Assembly (NCBI RefSeq): GCF_028372415.1
Contig: NC_092872.1
Coordinates: forward strand, 516,088,224 to 516,152,223
Reading direction: 5' to 3'
Length of the DNA: 64,000 nucleotides
From: Notamacropus eugenii
Lineage: Eukaryota; Chordata; Mammalia; Diprotodontia; Macropodidae
Part shown: positions 21,785 to 33,154 of the stretch, piece after piece
How positions within the stretch are numbered: the first letter of the stretch is position 1
Layout: each line of letters begins with the position of its first letter
Translations under genes and position numbers: made by a program
Notes under the pieces: model-generated
What the model was told of the DNA's origin: nothing
What the model saw: the letters and a program-made list of their open reading frames with translations, nothing else
The model's database searches: none

Positions 21785-21910
21785 ATTCATTAATCACTTA
21801 TTATGGTCAAAACACTGTGTTTAAGACCTGGAAATAATAAACATTCTAGAGTGAGGCAGCCCCTTTGCCCTCCAGGAGTTGACATTCCATTGGGAGAGCT
21901 GAGAGGGGAG
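21785..21910 (+). repeat. old interspersed repeat
   Basis: 'attaatcacttattatggtc', 'aaacactgtgtttaagacct' and 'gccctccaggagttgacatt' match the old unclassified family. Confidence 0.45.
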
Positions 21911-23364
21911 AACAATAGATATATACATATTTGTATATACTCATCTATATACATATACATACATAAGTAAGGGAAGGGTGTTTTAAGTCTGGAAATTACT
22001 GAGATGGTATATGGAACAATAGATTAGTCTATGGACAAGCCTTTTCCAGAGGCCATGATGTTGTTGATTTGATTCTAGTTCTTGGAAGCTAGAGGGTTAG
22101 AGTTTGGGGAAATTATCCATGCAGCAGCAAAGCAGAAAATAGATAGGGTTAAAATAAGGATGTTAGGTCCCAGGAAGTTCAGACTTGAGAGGCTTACCTC
22201 TTTGGGGATTGTTGGAGGGTGGAAGATCTCTTTAATGTCCTCCCATTGGAATGTAAATTGCTTGAAGAGTGGGATTGTTCCTAGAATGGAACATTGCCCT
22301 CTTGTAATGAATTTCCCTTCTGATAGAAGGTCATTAGCATCATTTTATTATATAGAACATTGAAATAATTTTATTTACTATAATGCAGCGCAACACAATA
22401 TATGATATGATATATTCATGAGTAATTAATATTTCTGCGATCATTTAGATCTGCTTTTATTTGTGTAAAGAATGTTTAATAGTTGTTTTGCTTCGGTTCT
22501 TCAACACCCAGCATTGCATATGGCACTTAGTAGGTATAAAAAAAAAAACAACTAGTTTTAAGGTAAGCATTCTTTTTAAGAATGCTTGTCAATTGACTAA
22601 TATGGTAGGCAGTTGCCATGCCAAGACCATGTCTAGCCAACTGAACGCAAACTTGCTTATGGGCCAGAGTTGATTGTGCTTCCCTCAAATCAGAAGATCA
22701 TAAAATTCTTAGGTATGAGTCATTTCAGCCATTTACACGAGCCCAGTCTCTTTCTCTTCCCTGCCCCTCCCCACTGAAACATCTAAATGACAAGGTCATG
22801 AATTTGCAGTACCATTCTACAAGACAAGAATTGCATAGTAAAGTGCTTTGCAGACACCCAAATTATACTGAAGATTAGAATCTGCCATTGTATGGAAAGG
22901 AAAGTTTGCATTCTTCCGTAATTGGTTTAAATAATTGACCTCTTGCCTCCTAAAGCTTTCTCTTCCCCTTCCTGCCTCTTCCAGTCCTCAGTTATAGAAA
23001 AAGTTTAGGTGGTTGTGTAGAGTGTGGAGAATACACAGGAGTAGTGGTAACAAATTTTTTTTTTTTAAATTTTCAGTGCCAGTCTTTTTTTCTTACTTCT
23101 CTGGCTGCACTTCAGGGCAGACTGGTTAATAATTCTTTTTTAAAGGAGTTCATGTGTACATTATGAATCTCACACACATAACCAAAGTATTTGAAATCCT
23201 TTAGTAGAGGTGGAATTCAGTCACATGTTTACTTGCCTTTTCCTGGTTAATAACCTACAATGCTTTATTACTTTGTGTAGGGGGGAGGGGCAGTGTTCAG
23301 AATTCAAGAAACTGTAATACAACTACTTGGGATTTTTCTTTCAAAAAGTTGGGTATATTATTAT
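21911..23364. other. intergenic, mostly without recognised features
   Basis: An AT-rich (TATA/CATA) low-complexity stretch lies at 21920-21968 and a short L2-like piece at about 22235-22290 ('cccattggaatgtaaattgc'). Poly(A/T) runs are at 22537-22550 and 23057-23068. Nothing else is recognised, and the open frames here have no family signature. Confidence 0.5.
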
Positions 23365-23560
23365 AGTGGAATTAATAATAGAATGAGAAGTAGGAGATCT
23401 ATGTTCTAGGAACAGTTATGCCACTTCATTATTTGTGTGAATGTGGACAAATTACTTTGTCTCCTTGAAACTTAATTTTCTCATCTGTAAAAAGATAGGT
23501 TTCTTAATACCCTTTGTAGGCCCTTGCAGCTCTAAAATTCCTCTCCTGTGATGAAGGATG
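23365..23560 (+). repeat. MIR SINE
   Basis: 'agtaggagatctatgttcta', 'aatgtggacaaattactttg', 'tttctcatctgtaaaaagat' and 'cccttgcagctctaaaattc' give the full MIR order. Confidence 0.7.
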
Positions 23561-23894
23561 TAGATTCTTATTCCATTATCATCAGGAATGAACTTGAGGT
23601 ATTTAAAGTCAATTATCTTGCCCAATTTGTGCAGAGGGACAGTAATAAACTTGGTCAGGGCTCTGCCCTATAGTTAGGCATTGGTAGAGTGGGTATAGAA
23701 TTCATTCAACAAGTAATTACAGATCGCTAATAAGTCACATAATATATTTTTCAGTGCTCAAATTCTGGCTCTACTATTTTTCACTTCTGTAAAATCTGTT
23801 CCTTTCATTGTTTGGCCTAATTATCCACACAACAAAAACCAAGTAGATGAAGAATACCTATTGTCAAGACCTTGATATGCAGTTGAATGGACAA
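23561..23894. other. no recognised feature
   Basis: Ordinary AT-rich intergenic DNA; no repeat or gene was recognised. Confidence 0.5.
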
Positions 23895-24070
23895 TTTGTA
23901 GAGATGAAAAGTCAAGGTCATCTAATCCAAATCTTTCCTTCTCTCAAGCTTAGAAGTTAAACAGTTTGACCAAGGTCATATAGGTAGTAATCTCTAGAGT
24001 CAGGATTTAAATCCACATTCTTTGATTCCAGAATCAGTACTCTTTCCATTACTGCTGTTCCATGCTGTCT
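23895..24070 (-). repeat. MIR-type SINE
   Basis: The antisense pattern is present: 'aaggtcatataggtagtaat', 'agagtcaggatttaaatcca', 'ccagaatcagtactctttcc'. Confidence 0.6.
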
Positions 24071-24197
24071 CTCAATATATATTTTTGGACAAACTGCAAA
24101 TGAATAAAAGGTTGGGACCAATATTGAGTAGGAAGAGAAGAGCAAATTGGATAGTCCTTGAGAAGGCATATTGAGTTCTTTTAATGTCTCCGTAAGA

Positions 24198-24236
24198 CAA
24201 AGGTTTATTTTTTTAACAAAGGTTTATTTTTTTAAC
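24198..24236. repeat. 19-bp perfect tandem duplication
   Basis: 'caaaggtttatttttttaa' occurs twice back to back. Confidence 0.9.
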
Positions 24237-24274
24237 ATCAATTTTTGGTTGATACATAACTAAGACATAAACCC

Positions 24275-24525
24275 TCTAGCTAGATGGTTGAGTAGATACA
24301 GTATCAAGCCTGGAATCAGGAAGACCTGAGTTCAAATGCAGCCTCAAACACTTTCTAGCTATATGACCCTGGGCAAGTCTCTTAACCCTGTTTGCCTTAA
24401 TTTCCTCATCAGTAAAGTGAACTAGAGAAGAAAATGGTAAAGCACTCACAGTATCTTTGCCCAGAAAACTTCAAATGGGATCATGAAGAGTTGGACACAA
24501 TTGAAATGACTGAACAATACATATT
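24275..24525 (+). repeat. Mar1-type SINE with BovB-like tail
   Basis: The head ('tagctagatggttgagtaga', 'cctggaatcaggaagacctg'), the CORE ('gaccctgggcaagtctctta', 'cctcatcagtaaagtgaact') and the tail ('gtatctttgcccagaaaact', 'gagttggacacaattgaaat', 'gactgaacaatac') are all present. The tail chain matches the ruminant BovB/Bov-tA ending. Confidence 0.85.
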
Positions 24526-24569
24526 AGGTGTAGTAGAAGTGGTATTAAAGGTATTATCAAAGAAATATG

Positions 24570-24735
24570 TGGGATAACAATTGTTATTAATTGTTTCATT
24601 TGTGTCTGACTCTTCTTGATCCCATTTGGGGTTTTCACACAGCCTATAAGTGTCTGAGGTCAGATTTGAACTCAGGAAGATGAGTCTTCCTGATTCCAAA
24701 CCCTTCCACTGTGCCTCCTAACTGCCCCACCAGGA
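24570..24735 (-). repeat. Mar1-type SINE, internally shortened
   Basis: Plus-strand marks are 'gtttcatttgtgtctgactc', 'gatcccatttggggttttca', then a jump to 'gcctataagtgtctgaggtc' and 'aactcaggaagatgagtctt'. It faces the previous SINE tail to tail. Confidence 0.75.
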
Positions 24736-24769
24736 TATTCATGATCCCATGAGCTCAAGAGAAAATGAG

Positions 24770-24955
24770 AAAAATCCCAGCTCCTTGAGGCTAGGTACTA
24801 TTTTGTTTCTGATTTTGTATTCCCTTTACTTAACAATATTTTACACTTAGGCATTTAATACATGGCTGTTGAATTGAAAAGAATCTTGTGAAAGTAACTT
24901 CAACCTTCTGGATCTCAGTTGCCTCATTTGACAAATGAAGGGGTTGGGAAAATAA
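24770..24955 (+). repeat. L2 3' end followed by a MIR scrap
   Basis: 'ctccttgaggctaggtacta' and 'gcatttaatacatggctgtt' form an L2 3' end; 'gatctcagttgcctcatttg' then 'acaaatgaaggggttgg' (24885-24955) is MIR-like. Confidence 0.5.
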
Positions 24956-25929
24956 CCAATTTGGCAGAGTAGAAGAAAGTAGTACAGTCAAATTCTCCCC
25001 CGCAAATTCTAGATCCACAAAGATCTAGAAATATACCTGATTGAATACTGATTGAGAAATCTAAAAAAAAAAAAATCTGTTTTCTAGCTTAGATAAGGGA
25101 CCCAATCTAGCCAGGAGCTCACCAACAGATCGTTCCAGTGTCTACTGCTGTGCTCTAGGACAAGAAAACATCCCACCCCATTGTGGTACAGAGGGGACAA
25201 ACCTTGTGCAGGGAGCAGGAACATCTGCTAACTATCAGCTTTGTTGTTTACAGATGCAGTGACTAGGAGTAGTGTTTCAGAGCAAGAAGTGGTCAGAGGA
25301 CCTAGGCTGTGTTCTGAGCAAGGAACTTGTACAGAAGCAAGCTTTTCCTGTAGTAGCTCTGACCCTGGGAGAATTAATTGATGAGGGATGAAATATTTTG
25401 GAAGAGATGCTGTGATGAGATAGTGAGTTAATTAGGAAAGTATAAAATGATTGCCTAGTAGCAGTGAGGGTACAATTGAGGTTATATAACATAAATTTGT
25501 AGTAGGCCCAATCTAGACAGTTTCATGATTTTATTCACCTTTATTTAGTAGCACACGTAGGAATGAAGGCAGTGGATGTTGGTAGCAGTCTATGGCTTTG
25601 GTTTGGCAGGACATAATTGGAAATGTGATAAGGGGCAAGGGACTCAAGGGAAGAGAACAGCATAGAGTTGAACTGGTTTACCAAGAGGTCAAGATAAAAG
25701 GAGAGGGTAGCTAGTATAGGGATGATGGCATGGGAGAGCATTTGAGGGATTGGGGTGGATGAAGAACAAGGTTTGATATTGAAAGGAAGAAGGTGAGGTG
25801 GAATGCTTATAGACTATGGTAAGATAAGTGAATTTCAAAGTTGATGAACATGGGAGTGGTACATTTGTGAATGATCAAAAAATCAAAGGTATGGCTACCT
25901 TTGTGTGTGGTAGAAAGAGGGTGGAGGAA
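24956..25929. other. intergenic; old unclassified repeat in the right part
   Basis: 25540-25929 reads like part of an old long repeat ('agaggtcaagataaaaggag', 'ttgtgaatgatcaaaaaatc', 'aaaggtatggctaccttt'). The left part (24956-25540) has no recognised feature. Confidence 0.4.
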
Positions 25930-26510
25930 TGTAACAGAAAACACCCCAATATAAATGGGAGTGGGGAGGGGCATGCTATCACAGGTTCTTAGATCTGCAT
26001 TTTAAAAGGAAAGGTAGCTTTTGAAGGGTTAATAATCTCCTTTAATCAAGTACATATATCATTCACTTAGTTCAGAAAATCAACACAGTTCTTCCAAACT
26101 GTCTGACATAAGCAATGCATATATCGCAAATCAACAGAGAGATCCAACTGTCTGACCATAGTTGCCAGAGAGAGAAGCACCAACATCTGGGTTTTCAAAG
26201 CCAGAGGGCTCCTTAGCAGCTTTCCAGAATGTCATCTGGCAAGCTTCTTCAAAAAACTAAGCCCCAAAGTAAAAACTCACCCTCAGAGTATTTATACCTT
26301 TTTAAGAGCCTGAGGGCATCCCAACCCATTAACCAATCTTCCCAAATCAAGTTCCCTTTCAAGGGTAGGCCCGTTACTGGGTGGGGAAGATCTTTAATTA
26401 CATTAACAATACGAATACATATACAGTTTCTAGTTAAAGAAACTCTTTGTTTTTCTACTTTACTCCTAGTAAAGACTCTTTGTTGATAAAGGCAAGATTC
26501 AATCAGAGAC
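25930..26510 (-). mobile_element. LTR-like fossil, same family as 41479-42159
   Basis: Its reverse complement aligns in order with the block at 41.48-42.16 kb: TATA box region (near 26290), 'taaggagccctctggctttg', 'acccagatgttggtgcttct', 'caactatggtcagacagttg', 'gcagatctaagaacctgtga'. The left end (TGTAACAG on the plus strand) gives ...TTACA on its own strand, like the ...GATACA end of the other copy. No internal viral genes adjoin it, so it is best read as a solo LTR. It is well diverged, hence old. Confidence 0.6.
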
Positions 26511-27039
26511 AGCATACTTCTTGATTATACTAAAACCAAAAGCAAAAGATCCCCTTTTGCTTACCTTTACCAGGAACTGGTCATGTGAAATGGGTGAGTT
26601 GGGGAATTATGAGGCTAGGATTCATGATGAAGCATGCTACCCTCTTCTTGACAGAGGTGATGGACTCAGAATGAGACTTTTTTTTTTTTTTTTACATGAT
26701 CAATGGAAATTTGTTTTGCTTGACTACGCATATTCGTTAGAAGTTTTGTTTTGTTTTTTCAATGAGGGACTGGGTGGAAAGGAGAAGGTAGATTTTTGTT
26801 AATTGAAAAAAATAAAGTTAAGTTTTAAAAAATGAAGATATTGCACTAAATAATCCCTGTGGTCACATCCCATGATTCTGTGAACTTTCAGTAGGTCACA
26901 TGTAGGCTCTCCTCTCCAAGAGTGTGTGATCTGACTGGGGTAATAAGTTATACGTGTGAAACAGCAGGTTACAATCTTGTACAAGACATGACTAAATGCC
27001 ATTGCTTAATTTTGTTTTTAGCAATCATGTGAAATAAAT
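26511..27039. other. no recognised feature
   Basis: It holds a poly(T) run at about 26679-26694 and ordinary AT-rich sequence; open frames here show no family resemblance. Confidence 0.5.
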
Positions 27040-27180
27040 TACATAGTTATTATAATCCATCTTTAGAAGAGAGAAAACTACATCTCAAAGACTTATATAA
27101 GGTCTCAGAAAAAGGCAGAATTTGAACCCTCACCTTAAGACTTCAAATCCCATGTTCTTTCCACAATTTCACATTTTATA
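27040..27180 (-). repeat. MIR fragment
   Basis: Antisense MIR: 'ttagaagagagaaaactaca', 'ggcagaatttgaaccctcac', ending 'cccatgttctttccac'. Confidence 0.5.
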
Positions 27181-27289
27181 TAATCCCTCCTCCTTCTCCT
27201 GCAGTTTATAATCTAATACACATATAAAATGGTTCATTACAATATATGATTAAGTGCCAAAATTGCAGACAGTAGTTGTTATAAGAATT

Positions 27290-27560
27290 TCAAAGAAAGG
27301 GCAGATCATTGTGGGTTGGGGTAATTCAATAGGAATGATGGAGAAGGTAGACCTTATTGGATGGGTAGGATTCAGTAGGCAGATATTGTAAGAGTTGTTA
27401 GCATCATCACACGCTGTATGGAGATTAGGAAAAATGAAGGTTAAAAAAAAACTCACTAAAATTGGCAAAAATCCAAATAGTCATTATAGACTTTGAGAAC
27501 TGAGTTTTAGTAGCATAGTGAGGGGTAAAGGCCAGATTACAGTGTGAGAATGGATAGTGA
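27290..27560 (+). repeat. old unclassified repeat
   Basis: GA/GT-rich sequence with 'gagaaggtagaccttattgg', 'gtgaggggtaaaggccagat' and 'gtgagaatggatagtgagg'. It resembles distal parts of the old long family, but this is a weak call. Confidence 0.3.
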
Positions 27561-27689
27561 GGAAACAAAAGAAATATGGCAAGAGTTATGGAGAAAAATC
27601 AGGGTGGGGGGGTAATTTCTGAAGGTTTTTCTTTAGAAGTACATGGTCTGAGTTCATATTTGTGTCTGGCAGTGGAATGCAATGCCTAC

Positions 27690-27975
27690 TACTAATGGAC
27701 AGTTGGTGAAGCTGTGTGTACAGTCATTTTGGAAAACAATTTGGAACTCTATTCCCATTTGGGTGTGACATTTTGACTTGTACTACTTGGCAAGTAGTTC
27801 AACAAGGGAAAGGACTGAGGGAAAGGACCCATATGAACAAGTACAAAGCAGCATTTTTTAATGTAGCAAAGATCTGGAAACTAAATTGGTACCTGTTAAT
27901 TGAGGAACAACTAACCCAGTTGTGGTACCCAAGATAATAGAATTTTGTCGAACCGTTAGGAATTCAAATTGAACA
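27690..27975 (+). repeat. L1 LINE fragment (ORF2 3' region)
   Basis: 'attttggaaaacaatttgga', 'aaaggacccatatgaacaag', 'gtagcaaagatctggaaact', 'aacccagttgtggtacccaa' and 'gataatagaattttgtcg' follow the order of the L1 ORF2 C-terminal segment seen better at 62.18-62.83 kb. Confidence 0.55.
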
Positions 27976-27979
27976 ATTA

Positions 27980-28075
27980 GGGATGTGATGGATTCAGAGA
28001 TGATAATTGAATCCATTGGAACTCATGAGATCACTAGGTGAAATAGTATAGAACTATTTACAATGAGGAGAAATA
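27980..28075 (+). repeat. old unclassified repeat piece
   Basis: 'gatgataattgaatccattg' and 'tgagatcactaggtgaaata' match a distal section of the old long family also seen at 32.4-32.6 kb. Confidence 0.4.
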
Positions 28076-28184
28076 GCTTTGAAAGACCTTAGAACTCTGA
28101 ACAAATCATTAATTAATAATAACCTCAAAAGACTGACAATGAAACATACTTCTCTTGGCTGAGAGGTGATTAATTAGATGGAGG

Positions 28185-28378
28185 GATTATTGACCTTTTG
28201 TGTATCATGAACCGCTTTGGCTGTCTGGGGAAATCAATGGACTTCTGAGAATACTGATTTACAATGGATCAAGTAAAATACATAGGTCTACTAAGGATAC
28301 CAACTGAATTGCATATACATAACAAAATATTTTTGTAAAAAAACCAAGTTCATGGACCCCAAGTTAAGAACTCCTGAA
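28185..28378 (+). repeat. old interspersed repeat (type uncertain)
   Basis: 'tgaccttttgtgtatcatga', 'accgctttggctgtctgggg' and, at the end, 'catggaccccaagttaagaa' then 'ctcctga' resemble a widespread old mammalian repeat whose name I cannot give. Confidence 0.4.
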
Positions 28379-29228
28379 TACAATATCAGATATGCATTCT
28401 CAGATACGGCCAATGTGATGATTTATCTTATTTGACTGCACCTATTTATTACCAAGGAGGGCTTCTGTTGGTGATGTTAGTGGATAGAGATAGACATGAT
28501 AGAAAGAGAATCAATAAAACTTTTTTTTATCTTAAAAAATGAAAAGTCTAAAAGGGGATATAAATAGACAATTTTGTTACTATTCTTAAAAAATGCTCCA
28601 TATTATAGACAGTTACAATTTCTTATATAGTCTTTTTCCATGTTGGAAGAAAGAGAAACTGAGAAAGAAAAGGAAAGTAATGACTGTCTCTTCATCTTTC
28701 CTCTGAAAGACCCCCCCCCCAGACTGCAGAGTAAAATGTCCACTGGAGTTAGGTTGCCTGACCCCATTGCCTCATGTAATCATGATACTTTCTCCTCTAT
28801 CTACCATACAGGGCAGATCATGTGACTGGAATTCCTTATGGGAGGAGACTCCGAAATAAAAACAAATAATAAACCCACATTATCAACAAAGATCCAATAC
28901 TTTAGTCTGATTAAATTCAATACTGGGGGTAAAGTTTACTTAAAGAATTGTTTTTTTCAGGAAAAAAATCTAAGAAATCACAACAACAAAAACAACATTC
29001 ATATTCCAGATCTGTGATTTATTTGACTTTAGGACCTCCCAGTGAGGAAAATGCCTCTACCAATGTAGATAGGGAACTGTTTAGCAAAATATATAGGCTT
29101 AGAGTTGCCCAGGACACTGAGAGGTTCAGTGAAATTAAACAGGGGCAAACTGCCAGTGGACTTTAAAACCTGAAGAATCTTCTTGAGTCTGAGCCAGTTC
29201 TCTAACCACTATGCCACATGGCATGGTC
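28379..29228. other. no recognised feature
   Basis: AT-rich sequence with a short C run at about 28710-28719; nothing recognised. Confidence 0.5.
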
Positions 29229-29247
29229 TCACACACAGACACACATA

Positions 29248-29292
<45 letters not shown>
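29229..29292. repeat. (AC)n microsatellite
   Basis: The CA array is interrupted near its start by 'gacacacatagac' and then runs pure for more than 20 units. It is likely length-polymorphic. Confidence 0.95.
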
Positions 29293-29295
<3 letters not shown>

Positions 29296-29559
29296 CATGA
29301 CATATAGTTAAATAATTGCATTTTTAAAGGATTATAGAAATAAGGAAAGCGACAAACTCAATCAACATAAGATCCACATTGATTTTATCCTCTAAAGAGA
29401 ATGAAAAAAGGATAGAAAGAAAAAGGGAATAAAGGAGAAACAAAATGAAGTTTGTATTCAGATAAGATTGCCTCTCCAATGTCACTTGCTCCTACATTGC
29501 ATAGGTTCTTGGCCTTTGATTTTGTGGTCTTGGGCAAGTCAGGTAACCTTTGTAAGCCT
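29293..29559. other. no recognised feature
   Basis: AT-rich intergenic sequence; nothing recognised. Confidence 0.5.
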
Positions 29560-30085
29560 CATTTTACAGTAGTTCTGAAATTGTGGTCAACTCTTGGGCC
29601 CCATCAGACTCTTTCAGGGGATCTGCAACACCAAAATTCTTTTTATAATAATACTGATATTATTTATCTATTAAAATGTTACCATTTCCAATTACATATT
29701 GTGTGAGAGCAGATTTTCTTCATATACTTCAACCAGAAAAATGTGTCACAACAGATAGAATGCAGAAAGGAATATAAGAATCCAACTCTTCAATTAAGCC
29801 AGTCATAAGAGGGATTTGAAAAAATTATGTAAAAACAATGTCACTCTTTTCATTATTTTTTTTGGAGTTGGATAATACAGATTTTCTTTCCCACAAAAAT
29901 GTTATGTTAGCATGCAATGAATTTATTGCTATTTTTAATTTAAAATATTTTTTAAAAAATTTTATCAGTTTTAATTTCAAGTACAATAAAATAGATACAA
30001 TCTACATAAACAAAAAAAGTCTTGGCGCAGGGGATCCTCAGTTTTTAAGAGGGTAAGAGACTCCTAAAACTAAAAAGTTGGATTG
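29560..30085 (+). mobile_element. hAT-type DNA transposon relic, non-coding
   Basis: The left edge reads CAGTAGTTCTGAAATTGTGG; the right edge, reverse-complemented, reads as a diverged form of the same type of terminal inverted repeat (pattern ending 'aactttttagttttaggag'). Inside, 'ttctttttataataatactg' and 'cataaacaaaaaaagtcttg' agree with an old mammalian hAT family. No transposase frame remains. Confidence 0.5.
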
Positions 30086-30244
30086 ATAATATGGAAATAG
30101 TCTTTCCCATTTATATCGACTTCACAGGAATATTATGAGGATCAAATGAAGTATGGATGTCCAAGCCTTTCCAAACCATTCAACTATATATAAATCATTA
30201 TATAAATGTAAGATATTAACATTAACAATAGTAACAATAATAAT

Positions 30245-30470
30245 GCTGCCTCCTCCATGAAGCCTTCCCTTATTCTTTCCTGAGCCAGAAATTGTCTTCT
30301 ACTTGTGAACTCCTACTGCATTTTGTTCTTCTACCTACATTTTACTTTACCTTATAGTTATTGGCATACAGGTCTAATTTCCCCTTGCTGGACTGTAAAG
30401 CTTATGAGAACACTCTTATTGTTACTAGTAAGGTAGCTTGTCTGTAGTAGGTGCTCAGTTTGTATCTGTG
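30245..30470 (+). repeat. L2 LINE 3' region
   Basis: 'tcctccatgaagccttccct', 'gactgtaaagcttatgagaa' and 'tctgtagtaggtgctcagtt' give the L2 3' order. Confidence 0.7.
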
Positions 30471-30985
30471 TAACTAGGTGGTACAATGGATAGAGTAGAG
30501 GAGTTAGGAAATTGTTGTTGTTGAGTTGTTTCAGTTGTGTCCTATTCTTCGTGACCCCATTTTGGGGTTTTCTTGGCAAAGATACTAGAGTGGTTTGCCA
30601 TTTCCTTCTTCAGCTCATTTTACAGATGAGGAAATTTTGGCAAATAGGGTTAAGTGAAATGCCCAGGATTACAGCTTCTAAGTGTGAGGCCAGATTTGAA
30701 CTCGTCAAGATGAGTCTTCCTGATTCCAAGCCCAGTGCTCTATCCACTGTACCACTTAGCCCCTCAATCAGGGAGATTTGAGTTCAAATTACACCTCAGA
30801 CACCACCTATGTGATCCTGGATAAGTCACTTCATATCTCTTAGCCTCAGTTTCCTCATCTGTAAAAAGAAAGGTCCTAATATTATCTGCTTCCCAGGATT
30901 TTGAAGATCAAATTAATTAACTTACATAAAGCACTTTGTAAACCTTAAAGCATGAAATAAAAGCTAGTTATTATTACTATCATTA
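30471..30985 (+). repeat. CORE-SINE split by a second SINE
   Basis: The head 'gtaactaggtggtacaatgg' (30471-30510) and the body from about 30768 ('gagatttgagttcaaattac', 'cagtttcctcatctgtaaaa', ending 'gctagttattattactatca') belong to one plus-strand element. The break holds a Mar1-type SINE in the opposite strand. Confidence 0.7.
30511..30767 (-). repeat. Mar1-type SINE (near full length), nested
   Basis: Plus-strand marks in order are 'ttgttgttgttgagttgttt', 'gaccccattttggggttttc', 'tactagagtggtttgccatt', 'tccttcttcagctcatttta', 'gccagatttgaactcgtcaa' and 'ctctatccactgtaccactt'. 'gagtggtttgccatttcctt' is the BovB-shared core. Edges show a degenerate target duplication (gttaggaaa/atcagggag). 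Confidence 0.85.
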
Positions 30986-31069
30986 TTTGATTGTTATTAT
31001 AAATGATTACTTATGGCATAAGAACAATAATATTACAATTTACTGAAAGGACCCCTGTATGAGCTTGGT

Positions 31070-31270
31070 CCCTAGTCTCAGCACTCTCATTATTCACTGT
31101 TTATGACCTTGAGAAAGGCATTTGATCCCTCTGAACCTCAATTTCCTCATCTTTAAAATGAAAATAATAGTTCTTGTAATACCTGCCTTTGAAGGTTGTT
31201 GGGGAAATAATTTTATAAACTGGGAAGTGCAATGTAAATTCAAGTTATTGTTATTGTTAATAATATTAAT
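31070..31270 (+). repeat. MIR SINE
   Basis: 'gaccttgagaaaggcatttg', 'caatttcctcatctttaaaa', 'gcaatgtaaattcaagttat' and a trailing TTATTGTTAATAAT give the MIR order. Confidence 0.7.
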
Positions 31271-31384
31271 AAACCCTTTTCATCTTACTAAATAAGAAAA
31301 AAATGATTGCTTAAAGAATCTACAACAAATTCAAAGTGATAGGCTACTCTAAGGTCTTACCAAGCATCACTAATCCTCATTCCT

Positions 31385-32285
31385 TCTAAATCATAATTAA
31401 TTGTTCTACCACGTCTGTGATATTTCACATTTTTATCAATAACTGGGATAATGGCCTAGATGGCATACTCTTAATATTTGCAAATGACATGAAGCTGGGA
31501 GGGGTAGCTTTCCACACTGGATGGAAGTCAGGATCCAAAAAGGTCTTGACAGGCTAGAGTACTAAGCTGCATCTAATAAAATTAGATAGGCATGAATAAA
31601 TCTGTAATATACTTGGGTTAAAAACATCAACTCCACAAGCATAGGATGAAACAAGCTTAGATAGAGATCTATTTGTCTAGAAAATATATGGAAGTATGAT
31701 GTGGTAGCTCAAAACGACTAATGTGATATTGGGCTGCATGAAGATGGGCATAACTCCCAAGAATAAGGAAGCAGTCATCTTTCTTTCCTCTGTCCTGGTC
31801 ACACTAATCTGGTATGTTGTAGTCATTTTTGGGTACCAGAAAGAAATGAATCAACGGAAAAATAGAGGAGGGCAGTCAGGATAGTGAAGCATCTGGGATC
31901 CAAGTCATCAGAGGATGAATGGAAGGTTCTGGGAATGGTTACCCTGGAGAAGAGAAGGCGCAAGTGGGACATGAGAGGTGTAGTCATGTGGAAAAGGGGA
32001 TTAGACTTGCCTTGTTTGACTTCAGAGGGCAAAACCAGGAACACCAAGTGGAAGTAGCAAAAAGGCAAATATATACAAATGTCAGTAAAAACTTCCTAAC
32101 AATTAGACATGTCCCAAAATGGAATGGGCTCCCTGAAAAGGTGGTGGGGTCCCCTCTAATGGAAGTCAAATATGGACTGATAACTACTTATCAGGGATGC
32201 TGTAGAGTGGATTCCTTTCTGGTATGGACTTGACTAGATGGTTGCTTACATCCATTCAAACTCGAAAATTCTGTTATTCTATGAT
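31385..32285 (+). repeat. CR1/L3 LINE fragment
   Basis: About 0.9 kb reads through the reverse transcriptase 3' part ('tgcaaatgacatgaagctgg', 'gtcaggatccaaaaaggtct') into the 3'UTR: 'tggagaagagaaggcgcaag', 'aaaacttcctaacaattaga', 'atggaatgggctccctgaaa', 'gactagatggttgcttacat', ending 'ttctgttattctatgat'. This is the CR1-clade ending. It is the longest CR1/L3 copy here and too decayed to encode protein. Confidence 0.85.
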
Positions 32286-32394
32286 TTTAGAAGGTATGAG
32301 GATGATTAGAAAGGGAATATTTTTAGGATAACTAAGGTTAAGAATCTGGGTAATTGGAAACAGTGTTCAACAGAAAATATGAAATTTTAAAGAA

Positions 32395-32900
32395 GGAAGG
32401 TAGTTTTATGGGAGAATATATTCTGTTTAGGATAGTTTGAGTCTGAGATAGGACTTCCAGGTGAAGATGTCCAGCAAGCAGTTGTAATGCAAGATTAGAA
32501 TTCAGGAGGGAGATTAAAGCTGGATATATAGATTTGGAGTGATCTACAAAGAGATGATAATTGAATACATGAGAGTAATAAGATCACTCAGAAGGGAGGG
32601 TATGAAGAGAGAAGAGACTTCCAGGACAAAGCAGGGGACACCAACATATAGGAGAAATGGAATCTGCAAAAGGAATGGTCAGTCAAATAGAAGGAGAACC
32701 AGGAGAGGACAGAATTAAGGATGCCAAAAAAAGAGGGAGAATCCAGGAGGAAGGGGTAGGTAACAGCTACAGGGGTAGCTGAAGAGGTGTTGAGAATGAG
32801 AATGTGCTGTTGGATTTAGCAGTTAAGAAATCATTTAGAAGACCATTGAGATTTAATATGGTTTAAGAATTAAGTGAGAATCAAGGAAGTTGAAGTAGGT
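32395..32900 (+). repeat. old unclassified long repeat, distal part
   Basis: 'gaagatgtccagcaagcagt', 'atatagatttggagtgatct', 'aaaggaatggtcagtcaaat', 'agaaggagaaccaggagagg' follow the order of the old long family. Confidence 0.5.
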
Positions 32901-32974
32901 ATGGAATTCCCTCTTCTCTCTCTTCCTTCCCCCACCCTTCTCAGGACTTTGGCTGAGAAAGGAAAGAGATTTAA

Positions 32975-33110
32975 GCTTAAAGGATTGTAGCATGTCAGGG
33001 AAAACTGAGGCCCCTAGAGATAAAATAAAATTTACACAGCAAATTGATAGTATAGGTCAGTTTAGAACACAAGTCTACTGACTCCTATGTTCAGTGATAT
33101 TTCTATAAGA
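32975..33110 (-). repeat. MIR fragment
   Basis: 'gggaaaactgaggcccctag' and 'acacaagtctactgactcct' form the antisense MIR CORE/head pattern. Confidence 0.5.
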
Positions 33111-33154
33111 CTACAGTGAGATGCAGCAATGTAAAACTCCTAAATCTGATCTGT

